Shown here piece by piece: positions 24,762 to 32,739 of a DNA stretch of 44,103 nt (within the stretch, counting starts at the first letter, position 1; the number at the start of each line of letters is the position of its first letter). This DNA comes from F23-D06 sp947167635 (GTDB lineage: Bacteria; Bacteroidota; Bacteroidia; Bacteroidales; WCHB1-69), in assembly GCA_947167635.1 (NCBI GenBank), contig CAMVIT010000022.1, positions 1-44,103 of the forward strand. The letters run 5' to 3'. The translations under genes were made by a program, and so were the position numbers. The notes beneath the pieces were generated by a model, which saw only the letters and a list, made by a program, of their open reading frames with translations, ran no database searches and was not told where the DNA came from.

Positions 24762-27332
24762 ATGCCGAAAAAAACCAAGATATCCCTTTCGCGCCTTGAA
24801 TCGTTCCTCAAGGCACAGTGCGACCGCCTGCGTACAAGTATGGACGCGGCGGAATACAAAAACTACATCATCGCGTTGCTTTTCCTGAAGCGCATCAACG
24901 ACCAGTTTGAAATTGACCGCTTGACGCTGAAAGACGAACTGAAAAAGCAATATCCCAATGCCGCTGAAGCCGACATCGAAGCGGAATTGGACATCCCTGA
25001 AAAATATATCTGTTACGTGCCCGACAAGGCCCGTTGGAAATTTGTGCTCCATCCTGTTGACGACAAGGGCGAATCCGTTAGCTATGCAGATGCCATTACC
25101 ACGGCACTGGCCGAGGTGGAGAAATCCAACTCGGCGCTACTGTCAGGTGTGCTGAGCAAGACCAAGTTCAACGAACTGAATACCAAAGGTGAACGCGTGC
25201 TGGACGAAGAGACGCTCAGCGCTTTGCTCAAGGATTTCAACGACTTCCCGAAACTGCAGGACGAGAATTTTGAATTTCCCGACCTGCTTGGCGCGGCATA
25301 CGAGTATCTGATAAAGTTCTTCGCCGAAAGTGCCGGCAAGAAGGCTGGCGAATTTTACACGCCGTCGGAAGTGGTGTTTCTGATGGGACAGATTTTGCAA
25401 CCCAAGGAGACCGACGAGATTTGCGACCCTACCGTGGGTTCTGGCGGCTTGCTGATTACCATGCACAACTATGTGGAAAACCGCTATGGCAGTGCCGAAA
25501 AGTTGACTTTGCACGGACAGGAGAAGTTCGACAGTCCTTACCAGATGTGCAAGATGAACATGATTTTCCACAATATCCGCAACGCACGCATCGAGCAGGG
25601 TGACACGTTGCTGAATCCGAAATTAGTGACGGGCGGCACGCTCAACCAATACGACATTGTGGTGGCCAATCCACCCTTCTCGCAGAACTACACCACCGCC
25701 AACATGCAGTTCAAGGAGCGTTTCCAGAACTGGATGAGCAAGAAGAAACAGGCCGACTTTATGTTTGTGCAGCACATGATTTCGGTGCTGAAAAACAACG
25801 GCCGTATGGCAGTGGTGATGCCCCACGGCGTGCTGTTCCGCGGCGGCGAGGAGCAGAAGATGCGCCAACGTCTGATTGTGGGCAGCGAAGGCCACCCTTC
25901 GTGCATTCTCGAGTGTGTCATCGGACTGCCACAAGCGCTGTTCTACGGCACGGGCATCCCGGCTTCGCTGCTGATTATCAACAAGGCAGGAGCCGCAGAC
26001 CGACAAGGCGTGTTCTTTATCAACGCCGACCGAGAGTACAAGGAAGGCAAGAACCAGAACTCGCTGCGTCCCGAGGACATTGAGAAAATCAGCTACGTCT
26101 ATCACAACAAGATTGAGATTGAAGGCTATAGCCGTTTGGTGAGCCGCGAGACGTTGGCCGCCGAAGACTACAACTGCAATATCCGCCGCTATGTGGACAA
26201 TTCCGAGCCGCCTACGCCGCAGGATGTGAGAGCGCATCTGCAAGGCGGCATTCCTGAAGCAGAAATATTGGCACTGAAAGCCGAATTCAACTGTTACAAG
26301 GGTTTGCAGGACAAACTATTTACGGCTGCAACAGATGGTTACGCCCATTTTGCGAATGCTGTAAATGAAAAGGCCGACATTAAAACCATTATTAGCGAAA
26401 GCCAAGGCAAACAGCAGGTTGCCGACGATTATCATAAGGCAATCGAAACCTTCTGGAAAGCTTCGGATGCCGATTTGGACAGTCTGCACAGCGGCAGTCT
26501 GTTCGACTTCAACAACAACCTGACCGAGCGTTTTGTCGCCACATTGACAAACCTGAACGTGTTGGACAAATATCAGGTCCGCGGCTCGTTCGCCCATTTC
26601 TCGGATACGCTGAAAAGCGACTTCCGCAGCGTGCAGTCAAGCGGATGGACGGCGGAGCTGATTCCCGATGATGAGCTCATTGCCAACGAGTTCCCCGAAG
26701 TTTTGGCCGATTTGAAACGGCTCGAAAACCGCCGTGACGAACTCGATGCCAAGTTTGCCGAGATTGCCGAAATAGACCCTGAAGAGTGGGACGCTGAGCA
26801 ATATGATGTGATGCCCAAAAGTGTGATTTCGGACATTAAAGCAGAAATCAAAGAGTTGAAAGCCCAGAAACGTGAACTTTCCAAACAGCAGAAAGCCCTG
26901 GAGAAACGCCGCAAGTTAGGCGAAACTGTTACGGACAAAGCCGCTCGCTGTGCCGCCGACATTACCGCACTCGACAAGCAGATTGCCGACAAGGAAGCAG
27001 GCATTGCCCACCACGTTGAGTTAGAGAATGAGCTGAAGGACTGCCGGAAGAAGATTCGTGAAATAGAGCAAAACAAGGAGAAACTTGCCGACAAAGCCCG
27101 CGAGCAGATTTCCGACGACGACGCCCGACGACTGATTACGCAGCGCTGGCTCGTCACCCTGCATGACAACATCGCCGTCTATCTCGAAGCCCACGCCCGC
27201 CGCCTTCAGCAAAGCGTGGAACTGCTTCACGACAAGTATTCCGTCACGCTCCAAAACCTTATTGAAGAACGCGACGAGGCCACGAAAGTGTTGGATGATT
27301 ATTTGAAAGAATTAGGATATGCTAATGCATAA
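24762..27332 (+). CDS. hsdM: Type I restriction-modification DNA methyltransferase subunit
   Basis: The 856-residue protein is an N6-adenine methyltransferase. Residues 1-150 are the helical HsdM N-terminal domain (LESFLKAQCDRLR, NYIIALLFLKRIND). The SAM-binding motif I is DPTVGSGGLL at ~222, and the catalytic motif IV is NPPF at ~302. After residue ~560 there is a long extension, with strongly charged coiled coil at ~640-800 (KRLENRRDELDAKFAEIAEI, KAEIKELKAQKRELSKQQKA). Typical HsdM proteins have about 500-550 residues, so the extra ~300 are unusual. The subunit should work with HsdS (28809) and HsdR (35782). An AlbA_2 gene with its own promoter follows. Confidence 0.92.
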   Translation: MPKKTKISLSRLESFLKAQCDRLRTSMDAAEYKNYIIALLFLKRINDQFEIDRLTLKDELKKQYPNAAEADIEAELDIPEKYICYVPDKARWKFVLHPVDDKGESVSYADAITTALAEVEKSNSALLSGVLSKTKFNELNTKGERVLDEETLSALLKDFNDFPKLQDENFEFPDLLGAAYEYLIKFFAESAGKKAGEFYTPSEVVFLMGQILQPKETDEICDPTVGSGGLLITMHNYVENRYGSAEKLTLHGQEKFDSPYQMCKMNMIFHNIRNARIEQGDTLLNPKLVTGGTLNQYDIVVANPPFSQNYTTANMQFKERFQNWMSKKKQADFMFVQHMISVLKNNGRMAVVMPHGVLFRGGEEQKMRQRLIVGSEGHPSCILECVIGLPQALFYGTGIPASLLIINKAGAADRQGVFFINADREYKEGKNQNSLRPEDIEKISYVYHNKIEIEGYSRLVSRETLAAEDYNCNIRRYVDNSEPPTPQDVRAHLQGGIPEAEILALKAEFNCYKGLQDKLFTAATDGYAHFANAVNEKADIKTIISESQGKQQVADDYHKAIETFWKASDADLDSLHSGSLFDFNNNLTERFVATLTNLNVLDKYQVRGSFAHFSDTLKSDFRSVQSSGWTAELIPDDELIANEFPEVLADLKRLENRRDELDAKFAEIAEIDPEEWDAEQYDVMPKSVISDIKAEIKELKAQKRELSKQQKALEKRRKLGETVTDKAARCAADITALDKQIADKEAGIAHHVELENELKDCRKKIREIEQNKEKLADKAREQISDDDARRLITQRWLVTLHDNIAVYLEAHARRLQQSVELLHDKYSVTLQNLIEERDEATKVLDDYLKELGYANA

Positions 27333-27356
27333 TTCAGAATGCACAAAGCATAATAA
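27317..27356. repeat. Short low-complexity spacer after hsdM
   Basis: ATGCATAATTCAGAATGC followed by ACAAAGCATAAT is a degenerate AATGCAT-type repeat that begins inside the last codons of hsdM. It belongs to the same kind of AT-rich spacer sequence as the TACAATG repeats around hsdS. Confidence 0.45.
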
Positions 27357-27360
27357 ATTG

Positions 27361-27368
27361 TATCTTTG
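27361..27368 (+). promoter_or_regulatory. -7 box of the second AlbA_2 gene
   Basis: TATCTTTG fits TAnnTTTG exactly, 33 bases before the start codon at 27402. It would allow the AlbA_2-hsdS segment to be transcribed separately from hsdM. Confidence 0.5.
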
Positions 27369-27401
27369 CTTTTTGAATTGAAGAAGGCAAAATAGAAAAA
27401 A

Positions 27402-28781
27402 ATGACAGAGACAAATCGCATAGAATTTAAGAGGGAACTGACGCGCGAGCTTGATTTGGAGCGCGAAGTGGTGGCGTTTCTCAACTACCGGGAAGGCGGA
27501 ATCATCTACATTGGTGTGGATGATGATGGGAAAGCTGTAGGGGTGAGGGATATTGACGGGGACATGCTGAAAATCAAGGACCGCATCCGCACAGGGATTT
27601 CACCATCCCCTATGGGATTGTTTGATGTCAAAGTCGAGGAAATCGACAATGTGCCCGTTATCAAGATCTTTATCGCCAGTGGAAGCGAAAAACCTTATTA
27701 TAAAACACGTTACGGTCTTTCGGAGAAGGGTTGTTTTATGCGTGTGGGTACGGCGGCCGAACCGATGACGAATGAACAAATTGAAGATCTTTTTGCCCGC
27801 AAAGTGCATAACTCCCTCAAGAATGTGGTTTCGCCGCGACAAGACTTGACCTTTGCCCAACTCAAAATCTACTACACCGAAAAAGGGTTTCAGCTGAACG
27901 ACAATTTTATCCGCTCGCTCGATTTGATGACCGATGAAGGGAAATACAATTATGTGGCATATCTGCTGGCCGATGAAAACGGCAATTCGATGAAATTGGC
28001 AAAATATGCTGGTAAAGACCGTTGTGACCTTGTTTCAAACAACGAGTACGGTTATTGCTGTCTGATTACCGCCACGCGGAAAGTGCTTGACAAGCTCGAT
28101 GTGGAAAACAAGGTGTCGTCAGTGATTACCTCAACGAGACGCATTGACACTCCGCAATGGGATAAAATCGCAGTGCGCGAGGCGGTTATCAACGCTATCG
28201 TCCATAACGACTACATTTACGGAGCACCTTCCAAAATCGAACTCTTTTCCGATCGTTTGGAAATCACTTCCATAGGCAGAATCCCCTTGGGGTTGACAAA
28301 AGAGGACTTTTTCAATGGGGTAAGTTTGCCACGCAACAGGGAGTTGATGCGCGTCTTCCGCGATGTGGAGATGGTGGAGTCTCTCGGCTCGGGCATGAAC
28401 CGTATCATGAGCAAATACAGCCGCGACAATTTCGAGTTTGGCGGCAACTATGTGCGCATGATTGTGCCCTATAATTGGATTCCCAAAGAGGGCGAGGTGG
28501 AGAATGAGGAAAGCCAGAAAAGTTCCCATGAAACCGAAGTTGATGAAAAGGTTGATGAAAAGGTTAATGAAAAGGTTAATGAAAGGGTTAATGAAAGGCA
28601 AAGGTTAATCATCTCAGTTATAACCCAAAATCCATACATAACTCAATCCGAACTTGCTAAAATACTTGAAATCTCACTTGTTCATGTCAATAAAAACATG
28701 AAGAAGCTACAAGAAAAAGGTCTCATCCGCCGCATCGGCCCCGACAAAGGAGGACATTGGGAGGTGGTTGACAATGAATAA
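27402..28781 (+). CDS. AlbA_2/HATPase-like regulator within the hsd operon
   Basis: The 459-residue protein is a paralogue of the one at 6795, with the same layout. The AlbA_2 domain (IEFKRELTREL, GGIIYIGVDDDGKAVGV) is followed by the HATPase_c_4 region (VREAVINAIVHNDYIYGAP, ITSIGRIPLGL, SLGSGMNRIM), a repeat linker at residues ~379-398 (V[DN]EK/R units), and a winged helix (ITQSELAKILEISL, ending GHWEV). Genes of this kind are often found inside type I restriction-modification loci between hsdM and hsdS. A regulatory role or a separate defence function has been suggested, and none is proven to my knowledge. It ends 27 bases before hsdS. Confidence 0.8.
   Translation: MTETNRIEFKRELTRELDLEREVVAFLNYREGGIIYIGVDDDGKAVGVRDIDGDMLKIKDRIRTGISPSPMGLFDVKVEEIDNVPVIKIFIASGSEKPYYKTRYGLSEKGCFMRVGTAAEPMTNEQIEDLFARKVHNSLKNVVSPRQDLTFAQLKIYYTEKGFQLNDNFIRSLDLMTDEGKYNYVAYLLADENGNSMKLAKYAGKDRCDLVSNNEYGYCCLITATRKVLDKLDVENKVSSVITSTRRIDTPQWDKIAVREAVINAIVHNDYIYGAPSKIELFSDRLEITSIGRIPLGLTKEDFFNGVSLPRNRELMRVFRDVEMVESLGSGMNRIMSKYSRDNFEFGGNYVRMIVPYNWIPKEGEVENEESQKSSHETEVDEKVDEKVNEKVNERVNERQRLIISVITQNPYITQSELAKILEISLVHVNKNMKKLQEKGLIRRIGPDKGGHWEVVDNE
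28539..28598 (+). repeat. Five 12-bp tandem repeats in the second AlbA_2 linker
   Basis: Units of GTTGATGAAAAG (twice), GTTAATGAAAAG, and GTTAATGAAAGG (twice) follow each other without a gap, encoding V-D/N-E-K/R. The number of copies can change without shifting the frame. The position in the protein equals that of the VTTK repeats in the paralogue. Confidence 0.95.
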
Positions 28782-28866
28782 TGTACAATTTACAATTTAC
28801 AATGAACAATGATGACCGAGCAAGAACATAACAATGTACAATGTACAATGAATAATGTACAATGGA
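28779..28866. repeat. TACAATG-type spacer repeat running into hsdS
   Basis: Short units of the ACAATTTAC and ACAATGTAC kind repeat from just before the AlbA_2 stop codon through the first ~19 codons of hsdS. In the hsdS frame they encode NNVQCTMNNVQW. A close copy lies inside hsdS at 29453, and an inverted copy lies upstream of hsdR at 35745. Confidence 0.85.
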
Positions 28867-30050
28867 GGAAGGTTCGTTTTGACGAGTTCTTTGATATGTT
28901 GCCGACAAACACATTGTCAAGGGATAAATTAAACAACCAACAAGGTGAATATCAGAATATTCATTACGGTGATGTTTTGATAAAGTACCCCTATTGTCTT
29001 GATTGCAACAACAACGAAATACCTTACATAAACGACGGTGTTAAGTTCAACACGGCGGAAGTGAAGGATGGCGATGTGATATTCGCTGATACGGCGGAAG
29101 ATGATACTGTTGGGAAATGTGTTGAAGTGTTGAATGTTGGGGACAGAAAAATTGTTTCCGGTTTACACACCTATTTTTGCAGACCAAAGTATAAATTGGC
29201 GGCGGGTTATCTGGGCTATTTCTTGAACAGCAACCATTTCCACAACCAGTTGCTGCCTTATATTGCAGGTTCAAAAGTTTCATCAGTAAACAGGACTTCC
29301 ATTGCTCGCACTTATATTTCCTATCCCGCCGACCTACCCGTCCAGCGCCGCATTGCCGCCATCCTTTCCTCTGCCGACAAGGTTATCGACTCCACGCGGA
29401 AACTCATCGCCAAATACAAGCAGATAAAGCAGGGGATGATGGAAGAGCTTTTCAATGAACAATGTACAATGTACAATGTTCAATGGAGGAAGGTGAGGTT
29501 GGGGAAAGTGTGTGAACCTTCATCAGAAAAGTATAATCCTTTGACAGAAAACACATTCCAATATTGTATTGAAATGGAGAATATAAACCAAGAATCTGGT
29601 ACAATAAATGGAAAATCGGATATTACAAAACTATTGAGTTTAAAGACAAAATTTCATAAAGGAGAAGTGTTGTATGGCAAATTGAGGCCTTATTTGAAAA
29701 AGTATTGGTTAGCAGATTTTGATGGTGCTTGTTCGACTGAGATTTGGGTCTTGAAAAATATGGAAAACATCGATAATCAATTCCTGTTTTATCTTTTTCA
29801 ATCCGATTGTATAAATCGAATAGCCAATCAGTCATCAGGTACAAAAATGCCACGTGCAGATTGGAAATTTATGGAAAAACAAACTGTCTGCATTCCTTAC
29901 AAAAACAACAAGCCCGACCTTGCCGAGCAACGCCGCATAGCCGCCACACTTTCGGGCATAGATGCGAAGATAGCGGCGGAGGAAAAGGTGCTGGAGAAAT
30001 ACACCCTTGTCAAAAAAGGTTTGATGGAAAAATTGTTGAATAATAATTAG
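28809..30050 (+). CDS. hsdS: Type I restriction-modification specificity subunit
   Basis: The 413-residue protein has two target-recognition domains (residues ~18-180 and ~230-370), each followed by a conserved spacer helix (LPVQRRIAAILSSADKVI..., KQIKQGMMEEL and LAEQRRIAATLSGIDAKI..., LVKKGLMEKLL). It should select the bipartite DNA target of the HsdM-HsdR complex. The first ~17 residues and a segment at residues ~216-225 (NEQCTMYNVQWRKVR) are translated intergenic repeat. This looks as if each half of the protein was acquired together with a piece of spacer DNA. The start at 28809 gives MMTEQEH; the functional part begins at WRKVRF. The nuclease-PIN gene follows after 7 bases. Confidence 0.88.
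   Translation: MMTEQEHNNVQCTMNNVQWRKVRFDEFFDMLPTNTLSRDKLNNQQGEYQNIHYGDVLIKYPYCLDCNNNEIPYINDGVKFNTAEVKDGDVIFADTAEDDTVGKCVEVLNVGDRKIVSGLHTYFCRPKYKLAAGYLGYFLNSNHFHNQLLPYIAGSKVSSVNRTSIARTYISYPADLPVQRRIAAILSSADKVIDSTRKLIAKYKQIKQGMMEELFNEQCTMYNVQWRKVRLGKVCEPSSEKYNPLTENTFQYCIEMENINQESGTINGKSDITKLLSLKTKFHKGEVLYGKLRPYLKKYWLADFDGACSTEIWVLKNMENIDNQFLFYLFQSDCINRIANQSSGTKMPRADWKFMEKQTVCIPYKNNKPDLAEQRRIAATLSGIDAKIAAEEKVLEKYTLVKKGLMEKLLNNN
29453..29494 (+). repeat. Copy of the TACAATG repeat inside hsdS
   Basis: AATGTACAATGTACAATG (29461-29478) and CAATGGAGGAAGGT (29481-29494) repeat the sequence at 28833-28850 and 28860-28873 exactly, with different spacing between the two blocks. The copy lies at the junction of the two halves of HsdS. 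Confidence 0.9.
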
Positions 30051-30057
30051 AATTATC

Positions 30058-32352
30058 ATGGCAAAGAAAAAAGAACAAACATCATTTTTGCAAAGAGCAA
30101 TTGAAGGCCTTTCTCAAGATGGTTTTGATGAGGCTGTTCGTATATTTCAAAAGTATTATTTGAAAAACGAAATTGTTGATGTTAATGGAACAAACGACGG
30201 TGGATGCGACATTAAAATATACGAGAACAAAAGAGAATTGAAAAAATGTGTTCAAGTTACTGTACGAAAAGACTGGGAGAGCAAACTAAAAAAAGAATTA
30301 CTAAATGCTAATGAATTAATTTCAAAATATAGTTATTCTGATAAATATGATTTTTTTTGTTCTTCTGTCATTTCTGAATCTAAAATAGAAGAATGCAAGC
30401 AATATGCTTTAAATAATTATTCCATAGATTTAACAATTTACGAAGCACACAGGCTATCTCAGTTACAATGCCCAGAATTGAAAAATCACCTCTATGCATT
30501 ACATGACGATATCATAATAAAACCTGACCAATTGAACATTGATAAAGTGACCAAATCCATTTATGATTTTCTTACTGTCGGAAAAGGTTCAACGGACATA
30601 AAAAATGATATTCTGAATTCTTTTATTATCTCAATATTGTACGAAAAAGAGTCTATGGATATTGATTCTTTGAGGAAAGAATTAGAAAAAAGACTGCATA
30701 AAAACATCCCGGATATTACCCATCTCATTAACTTACTGAAATCAGCACAAAGAGTCGTAAAAGATCCGAATGATAATAAAAAAATAAAACTTTCTGATTC
30801 GGAGTTTAATTTGGCAAAGGATATTTTTGCCTATGCTTCTTTAGTAGAGCAAGAATTTGAAATGGGTTTTCAAAAAATCGTGTCTAAATTTGGAGTGTCT
30901 AATGGTGATGGATTATTGCAACACCTAAAGCAATTGTATAAAAACTACTATAAGAATGACATAGATGACAGTTTCAACAATTCACACAAGAAAGAAGAAG
31001 ACGTTTTCAAATCATTCAACACTTATTTGAATAGTGTTATACCGGATGCTAAATCAAGATCTTCTTTTGTTTGTGAAATAAAGCAATTATGCGAAGATAA
31101 CACATACTTAAATCGGATAAGTGCGAGTGAATCTTTCCTAAGTTTATATAAATCAGATAGGTTAGAACAATATGTGACCCAAAATCAAAAGAATGTATTC
31201 GTTGATACTCCAGTTCTTGTATACTTACTATGTGCGACATTCCAGATAGACAACACGGATGATTGGAACGATTCCTTTTATCGATCTGTAAAAAGTTTAT
31301 ACGGTCTTCAATCTAATAATCCTGAAAAATTTAATTTTAATATAATGCAGGATTATATAGGAGAAGTGGTTGGAGAATTAAAAAAAGCTTATCAAATTGC
31401 ACAATTGGAAGATGCTCCGTTTTTCGCCAATTTAGGTAATACAAGAAACACATTTTACAATTATTACAGGCACTTGAAGGATAATGATCTAATGGAGGTT
31501 GGAGAAGAAATTCGTTGTTTCAGTGACTTTTTGGATGCGTTTGGTATTGAGGAATTCGCATTGAATGTGGACAATGATACCTCTTTGAATAAACGAATGA
31601 GGGAAATCATTGAAGATATGGAGATTGGAATAGCCACATGTCCGTATTTCGATGAGTTTAGTAGCGCAAAGACAATATACGAGAAACTATTGTATGATAA
31701 GTCTAAATCCGATTCTGCAAAAACACACGATGTTAGACAAATGCTTTATTTGTTGAATAATGATCGGAATAATAACGAGGTGTTTATTACCTGGGATGTT
31801 TCTCTCGCTAAACTAAGGGACAAATTATTGTTGACAAACAATCAATATAAACATTTTCCCATCTATAATCCTGCTAAATTATCAAACAAAATCGCTTTAG
31901 AATGTTTTAATATTGATTCTTCTGCTATAACCAATGATATATTTATTTATGCTGACAAAACGTTTAGTATATCTAATAAGGTGAAATCATTGTTAGATAT
32001 ACTCACTCCTGTTTTTGACAGTAAAGATGCTAAAAACAGTAAAGTGCTTAAATCTCTAGGAGAAATCAGAAAACATCAAAAGGATTCTCCAGAATACAAT
32101 GAAGTAGATTTGAATAAACAAAATCTACCAATTGAGGAAGTTTTGATTAAAATGATAGAATTAGTTTGTGAAAAAGACAAAGAGAACCAAAAGAATAATA
32201 TGATGAATAAATTCAAATTATTTATGATGAATCAACACAACGAAAAATATATTGTCAAGGTGGTTGAGCACGGTTCTAAAGAATTGGCAAACAACAAGAT
32301 TCTTGACCTTAGTGAGTTTATTGAAAATGTTTCAAAAGTTGAAGTAGAGTAA
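30058..32352 (+). CDS. Nuclease-like/PIN-domain fusion protein, candidate defence effector
   Basis: The 764-residue protein is AT-rich and not assigned to a named system. Residues ~15-130 look like a PD-(D/E)XK restriction-endonuclease fold of the Mrr kind: GFDEAVRIFQKYY, then NDGGCDIKIY (Asp51), then CVQVTVRKDW (Gln66 in place of the usual acidic residue, and a basic pair). Residues ~160-370 are mostly helical. From residue ~380 a PIN-like ribonuclease domain is suggested by NVFVDTPVLVYLLC (Asp ~383), THDVRQMLYLL (~555) and VFITWDVSLAKLRD (~575), which could supply the acidic metal ligands. A nuclease fused to an RNase points to phage defence or abortive infection. It starts 7 bases after hsdS and ends 9 bases before an hsdR remnant, so it occupies an hsdS-hsdR slot. 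Confidence 0.6.
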   Translation: MAKKKEQTSFLQRAIEGLSQDGFDEAVRIFQKYYLKNEIVDVNGTNDGGCDIKIYENKRELKKCVQVTVRKDWESKLKKELLNANELISKYSYSDKYDFFCSSVISESKIEECKQYALNNYSIDLTIYEAHRLSQLQCPELKNHLYALHDDIIIKPDQLNIDKVTKSIYDFLTVGKGSTDIKNDILNSFIISILYEKESMDIDSLRKELEKRLHKNIPDITHLINLLKSAQRVVKDPNDNKKIKLSDSEFNLAKDIFAYASLVEQEFEMGFQKIVSKFGVSNGDGLLQHLKQLYKNYYKNDIDDSFNNSHKKEEDVFKSFNTYLNSVIPDAKSRSSFVCEIKQLCEDNTYLNRISASESFLSLYKSDRLEQYVTQNQKNVFVDTPVLVYLLCATFQIDNTDDWNDSFYRSVKSLYGLQSNNPEKFNFNIMQDYIGEVVGELKKAYQIAQLEDAPFFANLGNTRNTFYNYYRHLKDNDLMEVGEEIRCFSDFLDAFGIEEFALNVDNDTSLNKRMREIIEDMEIGIATCPYFDEFSSAKTIYEKLLYDKSKSDSAKTHDVRQMLYLLNNDRNNNEVFITWDVSLAKLRDKLLLTNNQYKHFPIYNPAKLSNKIALECFNIDSSAITNDIFIYADKTFSISNKVKSLLDILTPVFDSKDAKNSKVLKSLGEIRKHQKDSPEYNEVDLNKQNLPIEEVLIKMIELVCEKDKENQKNNMMNKFKLFMMNQHNEKYIVKVVEHGSKELANNKILDLSEFIENVSKVEVE

Positions 32353-32361
32353 TTCAACTAT

Positions 32362-32439
32362 TATGTCCGAATACACCAACGTTGAGCTCCCCTTCCTCGA
32401 AAAGCTTCGGGAGATTGGCTGGCAAGTGTTACAAAGGTA
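32362..32439 (+). pseudogene. hsdR 5'-end remnant
   Basis: Codons 1-25 read MSEYTNVELPFLEKLREIGW and QVLQR before a stop, matching the start of the complete HsdR at 35782 (MSEYTNVEHPFLEKLREIKW) at both protein and DNA level. The match continues to CGGCGG at 32441 and then stops. It marks the position of a second, lost hsdR gene after the nuclease-PIN gene. Confidence 0.88.
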
Positions 32440-32440
32440 A

Positions 32441-32543
32441 CGGCGGCGCAGGGGAAGGTGCTGGGAAAGACAAGGAAGTAAAGAAGGGGTTGATGGAGAG
32501 GTTGTTGGAAGAAGAAAAATTTGATTTCAATAAAAACAAATAA
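32441..32543 (+). pseudogene. hsdS 3'-end remnant
   Basis: In another frame the bases encode GKDKEVKKGLMERLLEE and a stop after NKNK. This matches the end of HsdS at 30050 (LEKYTLVKKGLMEKLLNNN), and the DNA (GGAAGGTGCTGG) matches 29980-29994. It is joined to the hsdR remnant at a short stretch, CGGCGG, that is present in both parent genes (29974 in hsdS, 35862 in hsdR). Confidence 0.8.
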
Positions 32544-32544
32544 T

Positions 32545-32739
32545 ATGGAATGGATATTTGATGGAATCGGTACGGCTGTTATCTCAGGCATTATGGGACT
32601 GATAATTGGAGGAATAAGCGGTTATTCTATTGCAATTAGGAAAACAAATAGGATGAAACAAAAAGCTGGCGATAATGCAAATCAAACTCAGATAGGAGAT
32701 ATTAATTCTAATGGAAATGGATATACAGAAAGCAGGTGA
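32545..32739 (+). CDS. Small single-span membrane protein
   Basis: The 64-residue product starts at MEWIFDGIGTAV; an alternative TTG start at 32521 would lie in the hsdS remnant. One hydrophobic helix (AVISGIMGLIIGGISGYSIA) is followed by a basic stretch (RKTNRMKQK) and the motif AGDNANQTQIGDINSN. The next protein begins with a similar AGDNSTQVH motif. The genes overlap by 29 bases in different frames, which points to a two-gene unit: a membrane anchor and a soluble partner. No function is known to me. Confidence 0.65.
   Translation: MEWIFDGIGTAVISGIMGLIIGGISGYSIAIRKTNRMKQKAGDNANQTQIGDINSNGNGYTESR

Noticed and set aside
32521..32544. TTG start for the small membrane protein
   Set aside because: These bases belong to the hsdS remnant in another frame, and the ATG at 32545 directly precedes the hydrophobic helix.
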